From Anaerolineae bacterium (GTDB taxonomy: Bacteria; Chloroflexota; Anaerolineae; B4-G1; SLSP01), in NCBI GenBank assembly GCA_016931185.1, contig JAFGFI010000068.1, positions 1 to 34,038 on the forward strand: DNA of 34,038 nucleotides. The letters run 5' to 3'. Every line of letters starts with the position of its first letter. The first letter of the stretch is position 1. Shown piece after piece: positions 17,767 to 23,414 of this stretch. The notes under the pieces were generated by a model that was given only the letters and a program-made list of their open reading frames with translations, ran no database searches and was not told where the DNA came from. A program made the translations under genes and the position numbers.

Positions 17767-18029
17767 TTAAAATTTTCATTCTCCTTGTGACTTAGTGAAT
17801 CAGGTAAGGGGTTATCCCCTTGCTTAATATATCTATGCTGAGGATCAAACTCGGCGCGCAAAAACACTAAGAGCGTGTCTAAATCCGCAAAACCGATCTT
17901 TTTGCCATTTTGTGAATCTTCCAGGCTGAATCGCCAGAGTGCTGACTGGTCAGGATTCTGGCTACAGATTTCCCAACACCGCAGCATATACGATTGGTAG
18001 CGTGGTGTTTGATAGTCAGATAAATACAT
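17763..18029 (-). CDS. 88-aa conserved small protein, first gene of the giant-protein operon
   Basis: 88 aa, no signal peptide or TM helix. The core YQSYMLRCWE, WRFSLEDSQNGKKIGFADL, then LLVFLRAEF matches a small family I recall from Chloroflexota (YxSYxLRxWR...WRxSLEDxxTGExxGFAxLxxLFxFL), often beside SARP/STAND regulators or large exported proteins. Its biochemical role is unknown to me; a cytoplasmic partner or regulatory peptide is possible. The stop codon overlaps the giant gene's ATG (ATGA), and an AAGGAG 14 nt before that ATG lies inside this gene, so the two are translationally coupled. Its own ATG has only AAGG one base upstream, and a -10 box lies 6 nt away, consistent with a leaderless mRNA. 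Confidence 0.85.
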   Translation of the reverse strand: MYLSDYQTPRYQSYMLRCWEICSQNPDQSALWRFSLEDSQNGKKIGFADLDTLLVFLRAEFDPQHRYIKQGDNPLPDSLSHKENENFK

Positions 18030-18035
18030 ACCTTC

Positions 18036-18041
18036 ATTCTA
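18036..18041 (-). promoter_or_regulatory. -10 box (TAGAAT) of the giant-protein operon
   Basis: On the minus strand TAGAAT matches the TATAAT consensus at five of six positions. Its 3' end is 6 nt from the ATG of the 88-aa gene, so the expected transcription start falls on or beside that ATG. There is no good -35 hexamer; the tandem operator occupies that place, as in activator-dependent SARP promoters. Confidence 0.55.
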
Positions 18042-18048
18042 TCCGTTG

Positions 18049-18070
18049 AGCGTACAAAAAGCGTACAAAA
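18049..18070 (-). promoter_or_regulatory. tandem 11-bp operator, probable SARP binding site
   Basis: On the minus strand TTTTGTACGCT occurs twice in perfect tandem (18070-18060, then 18059-18049). Read as heptamers, TGTACGC is repeated with a 4-bp spacer (TTTT), and the downstream copy ends exactly 8 bp before the TAGAAT -10 box. Streptomyces SARP activators (ActII-ORF4, DnrI, AfsR) bind direct heptamers at 11-bp (or 22-bp) period, with the 3' copy 8 bp upstream of the -10. The regulator encoded 380 bp away has the SARP-type wHTH and BTAD. That it binds here is inference. Confidence 0.65.
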
Positions 18071-18122
18071 CTGTAGTCTTTAGCTGATTCTCTGTTATGA
18101 TTTACCCATATATACCAGATGC

Positions 18123-18201
18123 ACGTTAAAATCACCTGATGTCTCAACGGATTTTATAATGTCAATGTGATATTGAACCGTCATCAATCTGACGTTAAAA
18201 T
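18123..18201. repeat. pair of ACGTTAAAAT direct repeats
   Basis: ACGTTAAAAT occurs at 18123-18132 and 18192-18201, 69 bp apart start to start. The pair brackets the + strand TATAAT box. It may be a second operator type for the divergent promoters or an accident of AT-rich DNA. Confidence 0.35.
18155..18160 (+). promoter_or_regulatory. candidate -10 box (TATAAT) of the regulator gene
   Basis: A perfect TATAAT on the + strand, preceded by CTCAACGGATTT. The minus-strand promoter has the closely similar CTCAACGGATAGAAT. No TTGACA-like -35 lies at the usual distance. If used, it gives the regulator mRNA a leader of nearly 290 nt containing the hairpin at 18247-18275. Confidence 0.35.
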
Positions 18202-18246
18202 GCCGTATTAAAAAGTGCACTAAAGGCGCGGAGAAAAGGGGGGGGG

Positions 18247-18275
18247 TTCGGTTTCGGGCAAAGCCCGAAACCGAA
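18247..18275. repeat. hairpin with AAA loop, family member 1
   Basis: TTCGGTTTCGGGC (18247-18259), loop AAA, GCCCGAAACCGAA (18263-18275): a perfect 13-bp stem, preceded by a G-run and followed by AAATATC. A second hairpin of the same build lies at 23167-23207. It has no T-run, so as a terminator it would be weak. It sits in the predicted leader of the regulator gene. Confidence 0.6.
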
Positions 18276-18452
18276 AAATATCTCAAAAACCTTTTCTTAA
18301 TGGATTCAACGGATCGGAACGGATTTTTTTCTTTTATCAATTAAATTGCAGAATTTGTTGACATGCACGAGGATTGGGATGTAGCTGTGATTTCCAAATC
18401 AAGCTTGTGGCCCCAATGGTTACGTGCGCTAATTAAAGTATTGGAAGTTTAG

Positions 18453-21400
18453 ATGTCTGACCCGAACAAACTGTTTTTATACCTATTAGGCAAGCCAGAA
18501 TTGAAGCGCGAGGGTGTTTCCATTACGGGATTTGCACAAAAAAAGTCATTGGCTTTGCTCTCCTATCTGGCGGTCACGAGGCGATCACATACCCGTTCGG
18601 AATTGGCCGGTTTGCTTTGGGGAGAAAACTCCGAAGCGAATGCCCGTGCCAGTTTGCGCAAGGTACTGGCTGATCTGCGAACTTATGTGGCCTCGCATTT
18701 GATCATCACACATCACGAGGTTGCCTTCAACCCCGCTGCTCCCTACTGGTTGGATGTACATGTTTTTGAGCAACAGGTCAGGAGTATTCAACAAACACAC
18801 AGGAAGAGTACGGTACTGATGCCCGAAACTGCAACCGTACTAGCGGACACAGTAGCGCTATACCGGGGAAATTTTTGGGCGGGTCTCTATGTGCATCGCG
18901 CGCCGGCGTTTGAGGAGTGGGTATTATTGCAACAGGAACGACTGCGCCTGATGGCGTTGCAGGCATTTCACCTCTTGACTTCTTACTACATGGCCCAAGG
19001 ACAATATTCACAAGCAGTGGGGAGTATTGAGCATTTGCTGGCCTTAGAACCATGCCAGGAAGACGCCCACCGGCAACTGATGTCTATTCTCGCGCTCAGT
19101 GGACAGCGTGAGGCGGCCCTGCGCCAATATGAGATCTGTTGTCGCGCATTGGCGCAAGAACTGGATGTTGCTCCGCAGCAGGAGACCACGGCCTTGTATG
19201 AACGCATTCGAGCAGATAGTATGGAAGACTACGGCATGGATGATGTTCCCTGTCTCCCTGGTTCTCCAATCCCTTTGATTGGACGGAAGACAGAAACAGC
19301 CGATATCCTCGCGCGGTTACGCGATCCTAATTGTCGTTTGTTGACACTTATTGGGCCGGGGGGAAGTGGGAAAACTCGCCAAGCTCAGGAAATCGTGGCG
19401 CGTTTGTCAACTGAGCAACATAGTGCAGACGCTACTGCACCCGATGTTTATTTTATCTCCTGTGCTCCATTGCAATCGGCACTATCCTTTGTCCCCGCCG
19501 TTGCCCAGGGGATTAACTTTTACTTTTCACACGCGGGGGATTCCCGCCGACAACTGCTTAGCTACTTGCGTTCTCAACGCATGTTGCTTGTTCTGGATAA
19601 TTTTGAGCACTTGCTCGGTCCCTCATCCTTAGCATTAGAAGTGGTGCGTGATATTCTTGACACTGCTCCGAGTATCAAGCTGTTGGCTACATCTCGGGTC
19701 AGGCTAAATCTTCAAGCGGAATCTCTTTATCCCGTTGCTGGGTTGTGCGTACCGTCGCTTGAGATAGTTCAAACCGTAGACGTAGCGTCACTAGAAGAAT
19801 ATGGTGCAATCAAGCTTTTCCTTTGGAATATGCGTCAGGTTTATCCAAACAGGCTGCTATCCAAAGATGACTTAGTACATATCGTCCGTATATGCCGTTT
19901 TGTACAGGGGATGCCGCTGGCGATTCTTCTGGCTGCGAGTTGGTCGCGTATCTTGTCACCCACCGAGATCGAGGCACAGTTGTTCGAAGCTATGACCGGC
20001 GACTCCCTCAATGTCACTGGCTCCGGTACGCTGGATTTTTTGACAACAGATTGGCTTGATATTCCCGAACAGCAGCGCAGTATGCGCGCTGTTTTCGACC
20101 GTTCCTGGCAGTTACTCACCAGGCGGGAACAACACATCCTGGCTGCACTTTCCGTTTTTCAGGGGAACTTTACATCCAATGCCGCGCATCAGATTTGTGG
20201 CGCTTCCTTACGTGAATTGTTGTCGCTTGTTGACCAATCGCTGTTGCATCGCGCATCATCTAAAAATAGCACAACGGCTGGGCGCTATGAGTTGCATGAT
20301 CTGTTACGCCACTATGCCGGGGAAAAACTAGCTGGAGCATATTCACCTATGGCAGATGTACCGCTAGGTCAGCTTGAACAGATGCGAGATCGGCACAGCC
20401 GCTACTTTACCAGGACGTTGCAGCAATGGGCCGCAGATCTGAAGACCGCGCGGCAGCAGGATGCCCTGGCGGCTATGGATGTGGAGATCGCCAACCTTCG
20501 TGCCGCATGGGATTGGGCTGTGAACCGGAGGTTGTGGGCGCAGGTCGCGCGCGCGCTGGATGGCTTATGTAGCTTCTATGAGTGGCGCGGTCGTTATCAG
20601 GAAGGCGCGTCAGCTTGCCAGACGGCTATCGCGCAGGCGCTGATCCCGTTACCTCCAGACCTAGATAAGCAACCTGGTCTAAAGGAAAAAGTTCTTGCCA
20701 GGTTATTGGCATGGCAGAGGAGTTTTTCTCAAGTTGAGGCCATTTCCACACTACTCAAGAAGAGTCAACATTTCCTGGAAAAGGCGCAACAGGCGGGACA
20801 GGATGTCCGTCAGGAAAAAGCATTTGTTCTATTGCGCTTGGGCGTTGTGTTTGGGGGAGATAAAGCTTTGGGCGCCCAAAGCTTATCTCTCTATCGTCAA
20901 CTTGGCGACCGATGGGGAGAGGCCCAGGTCTTGGATATATTAGGGTGGTTGGCCTGGAGTGAGGGGGACTATGCCAAAGCAGAACTATTTTATGAGCAGA
21001 GCTTACACTTGTACCAGACATTGGGAGATAATCGGGGGAAGGCGAGTGCCCTGTTGTGGTTGGGCATCAGCGCGCTCTTTCGGGGGCGACTTGAAGGAGA
21101 AGCCCTGTTGCGCGAAAGTATTACTATCTATCAAGGACTAGGCGACCGGGCCAATATGGCCAATGCTTTATATTATGCCGGTATGGGGCTGATTTTGTTG
21201 GGGAAACTTGTTGAGGCTCACACGTTTTTGGAGAGAAGTGTGCTGATTCACGAGGAATTGGGGAGTGTGGAGCACACCGCACATATCTTCTTGGGTAGTG
21301 CAAAGCTGCATTTAGGACAGTATAAAGCAGGAATACGTCTTGCTCAGACGGGTTTAGAAGTGGCCCAGGTCACTGAGGATTGGCAGGCCGCCGGCTACGC

Positions 21401-21956
21401 GCACATCGTGTTGGGGTGGGGGGCGTTGGTTAGTGAAGATTACTCGGAGGCCCTAACACAGTTTCAAAACAGTATTAAAATTTGCCGGCGGATTGGACAG
21501 CAGGATATGTTAATTTGGGCACTTGCCTTTTTAGGTTATGCATATTGTGGTATGGGACAACTTACACCGGCGCGAGAATGCCTTTACCAGGCATTAAAGA
21601 TGGCGCGGGAAATTGAAAGTTTTGTCGCGTTTATGTTTATCTTACCGGGCGTGGTCTGGCTACTGATTGCGCTCGAAGATAGTGTACGTGCAATAGAACT
21701 CTACGCGCTGCTCTCGCGATACCCGATGGTCGCCAACTCGCGTTGGTTTGCTGACATAGTTGAACAGCACTTAGTTGATGTTATGGCTATGCTGCCAGCG
21801 GATAGTGTCGCGCAAGCGGAGGAAAGCGGGTGGGCAGGAGATTTGGATAAAATGGTGACGGTGTTGTTGGCTGAACTGGCGCTTCCTGAATGGGCAACCA
21901 CCACGGCTTGTATCCTACAACAGGTGTGTCTGCCGCGATGTCCGCCGGGACGGTGA
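18453..21956 (+). CDS. AfsR/SARP-like transcriptional regulator: wHTH-BTAD-NB-ARC-TPR
   Basis: 1167 aa; ATG at 18453 after GGAAG. Residues about 5-95 form an OmpR-type winged helix (LALLSYLAVTRRSHTRSELA, then LLWGENSEANARASLRKVL). About 100-250 is the bacterial transcriptional activator (BTAD) helical domain. About 275-560 is a STAND/NB-ARC ATPase with P-loop GPGGSGKT (301-308, Lys307) and Walker B LLVLDNFEHL (Asp382). Helical repeats with TPR-like motifs fill about 720-1110. There is no C-terminal LuxR helix-turn-helix, so DNA binding is N-terminal as in SARPs. Such proteins are signal-gated activators; the ligand is unknown. It is divergent from the giant-protein operon, which has a SARP-type operator. 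The last about 20 residues read over an antisense gene remnant and look non-native. Confidence 0.9.
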   Translation: MSDPNKLFLYLLGKPELKREGVSITGFAQKKSLALLSYLAVTRRSHTRSELAGLLWGENSEANARASLRKVLADLRTYVASHLIITHHEVAFNPAAPYWLDVHVFEQQVRSIQQTHRKSTVLMPETATVLADTVALYRGNFWAGLYVHRAPAFEEWVLLQQERLRLMALQAFHLLTSYYMAQGQYSQAVGSIEHLLALEPCQEDAHRQLMSILALSGQREAALRQYEICCRALAQELDVAPQQETTALYERIRADSMEDYGMDDVPCLPGSPIPLIGRKTETADILARLRDPNCRLLTLIGPGGSGKTRQAQEIVARLSTEQHSADATAPDVYFISCAPLQSALSFVPAVAQGINFYFSHAGDSRRQLLSYLRSQRMLLVLDNFEHLLGPSSLALEVVRDILDTAPSIKLLATSRVRLNLQAESLYPVAGLCVPSLEIVQTVDVASLEEYGAIKLFLWNMRQVYPNRLLSKDDLVHIVRICRFVQGMPLAILLAASWSRILSPTEIEAQLFEAMTGDSLNVTGSGTLDFLTTDWLDIPEQQRSMRAVFDRSWQLLTRREQHILAALSVFQGNFTSNAAHQICGASLRELLSLVDQSLLHRASSKNSTTAGRYELHDLLRHYAGEKLAGAYSPMADVPLGQLEQMRDRHSRYFTRTLQQWAADLKTARQQDALAAMDVEIANLRAAWDWAVNRRLWAQVARALDGLCSFYEWRGRYQEGASACQTAIAQALIPLPPDLDKQPGLKEKVLARLLAWQRSFSQVEAISTLLKKSQHFLEKAQQAGQDVRQEKAFVLLRLGVVFGGDKALGAQSLSLYRQLGDRWGEAQVLDILGWLAWSEGDYAKAELFYEQSLHLYQTLGDNRGKASALLWLGISALFRGRLEGEALLRESITIYQGLGDRANMANALYYAGMGLILLGKLVEAHTFLERSVLIHEELGSVEHTAHIFLGSAKLHLGQYKAGIRLAQTGLEVAQVTEDWQAAGYAHIVLGWGALVSEDYSEALTQFQNSIKICRRIGQQDMLIWALAFLGYAYCGMGQLTPARECLYQALKMAREIESFVAFMFILPGVVWLLIALEDSVRAIELYALLSRYPMVANSRWFADIVEQHLVDVMAMLPADSVAQAEESGWAGDLDKMVTVLLAELALPEWATTTACILQQVCLPRCPPGR

Positions 21957-22116
21957 TCGTATCTAAACTCCCCTGCCAGTCCTCGACCGGATGCCACGCG
22001 CCTTGCACGTCCTGCCACTCCAGCGCGGTGATCAACGCGCGCCAATGCTGGCGTTCCCAGTGCCAGTCTTCAGGGAACACAAGCTGCAACTCGATCCAAG
22101 CGTCCATCTCCCACAA
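21880..22116 (-). pseudogene. 5' remnant of an unknown gene, antisense to the regulator's 3' end
   Basis: On the minus strand a TTG start at 22116 stands 9 nt after a good AGGAGA ribosome site (22131-22126). The frame opens with a Trp-rich, protein-like stretch of about 75 residues (WIELQLVFPEDWHWERQHW, then WHPVEDWQGSLDTITVPAD, ending YKPWWLP). Beyond about base 21890 it becomes Pro-rich sequence that is only the complement of regulator codons, running to 21787. I read it as the front part of a gene whose rest was replaced where it meets the regulator. I do not recognise the family. It could also be a real short gene with a convergent overlap. The left boundary is approximate. Confidence 0.4.
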
Positions 22117-22213
22117 CGATGTGAATCTCCTAAAAATAGCAAGGTTAAGAGAATGTCAGGATTAAAATCATCCCAAAAGTAAATCTGGACCAGTTGACAG
22201 TCAAAGATAGGGG

Positions 22214-22283
22214 AGCTAAAATGTAGCGGGTGAAAACAGGTGCAGCACATACTGCTTCGCCAATGGGAAAGTGCAACGCACCT
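22214..22283. repeat. decayed copy of the 28427-28468 palindrome
   Basis: GAAAGTGCAACGCACCT at 22267-22283 is identical over 17 bases to the right arm of the perfect palindrome at 28427-28468. About 40 bases upstream lies ACAGGTGCAGCAC, a damaged version of the left arm (ACAGGTGCGTTGCAC). It lies just before the ribosome site of the endonuclease-family gene, so the two arms are probably an old palindromic element partly overwritten. Confidence 0.5.
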
Positions 22284-22302
22284 ATCTATAAGGAGAATAA
22301 AC

Positions 22303-23115
22303 GTGGAATTTTTACATCTTGATACACATCATGCTTTGCGCGTGATGTCGTTTAACATTCGTTATCATAATCTCAATGATGGGCCGGATGTCTGGCCATT
22401 GCGTAAGGACCTGACGGCCAGCATGCTGCGATTGCACCGGCCTGACGTAGTGGGGTTGCAGGAGGTGGGCCGCGAGCCGCTTGAGGATCTCGCGCTGCGG
22501 CTGCCGGAGTTCGCGTGGGTGGGCGTGGGGCGCGATGATGGTGTAGCCGAAGGGGAGTTCGCTGCTATCTTTTACCGCCCCGCGCGTGTGAGTCTGCTGG
22601 CGCAGGCGCACTTCTGGCTTTCCAAGACGCCCGAAGTGCCCGGTAGTTCGAGTTGGAAAGCCGGCTGTGTGCGTATAGTAACATGGGCAAAGTTCAGAGA
22701 TTGTGTGACCGGGCGGATATTTTACTTCTTCAATACCCACTTCGATCACGCCAGCAAACGTGCCCGGCGGAAAAGCGCGTGGTTACTGCGGAAACGCATC
22801 AAAACCATCGCCGAGGACGCACCGGTCATTGTGACCGGGGATTTAAATTGCACCGAGACCTCGACCCCCTATCACATTTTGACCCTGCCCGAAGTCGAAG
22901 GCTCTTGTTTGCAAGATGCCCTTACCCAATCCCTGTTCCCACACCATGGCCCTATTGCCACGTTCCACGCCTTCACCGGCAACCTGCGTGATCGGATTGA
23001 CTATATCTTTGTTGCCAACGGTGTGCAGGTATTACAACACGCCGCTCTCACCGATCATTGGAACGGTCGCTACCCATCCGATCACCTGCCGGTGATCGCG
23101 GATTTAGTGTTATAG
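22303..23115 (+). CDS. endonuclease/exonuclease/phosphatase (EEP) family hydrolase
   Basis: 270 aa from GTG 22303, chosen because AAGGAG lies 7 nt upstream; an in-frame ATG at 22240 has no ribosome site and lies inside a repeat. Family motifs are all present: RVMSFNIRYHN (Asn for metal), DVVGLQEV (metal Glu), FNTHFDH, VTGDLNCTETS (catalytic Asp/Asn), RIDYIF and SDHLPV (catalytic His). It is a Mg-dependent phosphodiesterase or phosphatase of the DNase I-like fold. The tryptophan and WPLRKD spacing resemble the secreted or cytoplasmic EEP group found in many bacteria, but no signal peptide is visible. The substrate cannot be told. A hairpin pair follows the stop codon. Confidence 0.9.
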   Translation: MEFLHLDTHHALRVMSFNIRYHNLNDGPDVWPLRKDLTASMLRLHRPDVVGLQEVGREPLEDLALRLPEFAWVGVGRDDGVAEGEFAAIFYRPARVSLLAQAHFWLSKTPEVPGSSSWKAGCVRIVTWAKFRDCVTGRIFYFFNTHFDHASKRARRKSAWLLRKRIKTIAEDAPVIVTGDLNCTETSTPYHILTLPEVEGSCLQDALTQSLFPHHGPIATFHAFTGNLRDRIDYIFVANGVQVLQHAALTDHWNGRYPSDHLPVIADLVL

Positions 23116-23129
23116 TAGCCACTTCTAAC

Positions 23130-23145
23130 CCCCGGCAGACCGGGG
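23130..23145. terminator. short GC hairpin after the EEP gene
   Basis: CCCCGG, loop CAGA, CCGGGG: a 6-bp GC stem starting 15 nt after the stop codon, followed by AAAGGG with no T-run. It may help end transcription together with the larger hairpin at 23167-23207. Confidence 0.35.
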
Positions 23146-23166
23146 AAAGGGAGGAAAATTAAAGTA

Positions 23167-23207
23167 GCATTTTTCGCGTTCGCGCAAAGCGCGAACGCGA
23201 AAAATGC
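23167..23207. repeat. 19-bp perfect hairpin with AAA loop, family member 2
   Basis: GCATTTTTCGCGTTCGCGC (23167-23185), loop AAA, and the exact complement at 23189-23207. The inner 13 bp and the AAA loop have the same plan as the hairpin at 18247-18275, with three base differences in each arm, all compensated. It lies between the EEP and alpha-2-macroglobulin genes. Confidence 0.65.
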
Positions 23208-23361
23208 CCTTAAAAAGCCCCCTCCCACTTTGTGGGCTTACTATATACCCACTCATTTTCCTGGGAACTTTTCTTTTGCTCCAAACGTCATTATACTGAG
23301 CGTATACATTGAACGTGTGTGTCATATCTCAATCAAACGTTATGCGTCAAACGGCAAAAAT

Positions 23362-23396
23362 TATGTTTCACGTATCACGTATCACATTTCACGTTT
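23362..23396. repeat. heptad direct repeats upstream of the alpha-2-macroglobulin gene
   Basis: Five consecutive 7-mers read TATGTTT, CACGTAT, CACGTAT, CACATTT, CACGTTT, ending 5 nt before the AAGGAG ribosome site. The period is exactly 7. It is too short and too irregular for CRISPR. It may be a regulator site or a known kind of intergenic slippage repeat. Confidence 0.5.
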
Positions 23397-23414
23397 CCAG
23401 AAAGGAGCAAATCT

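Larger units (their letters stand above)
18030..18452. other. 423-bp divergent control region
   Basis: This gene-free stretch separates the 88-aa/giant-protein operon (-) from the SARP-like regulator (+). It holds, in order: a -10 box and tandem operator for the minus operon (18036-18070); two copies of ACGTTAAAAT (18123 and 18192); a TATAAT box on the + strand (18155); a hairpin with AAA loop (18247-18275); and two AACGGAT motifs 10 bp apart (18308 and 18318). AACGGAT also occurs at 18146 (+) and 18041 (-), both times just before or overlapping a -10-like box. A minus-strand 81-codon frame inside it runs through the hairpin and does not look like a protein. Confidence 0.7.

Noticed and set aside
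18095..18340. 81-codon minus frame in the divergent control region
   Set aside because: It runs through the perfect hairpin at 18247-18275 and the promoter elements; no ribosome site and no protein-like pattern.
18358..18380. TTGACA as -35 box of a regulator promoter
   Set aside because: A perfect hexamer, but 16-18 bp downstream only GTAGCT-like sequence is found, which is a poor -10; too weak to list.
23362..23396. Possible CRISPR array
   Set aside because: Repeats are 7 bases long, contiguous, with no spacers and no cas genes in the window.
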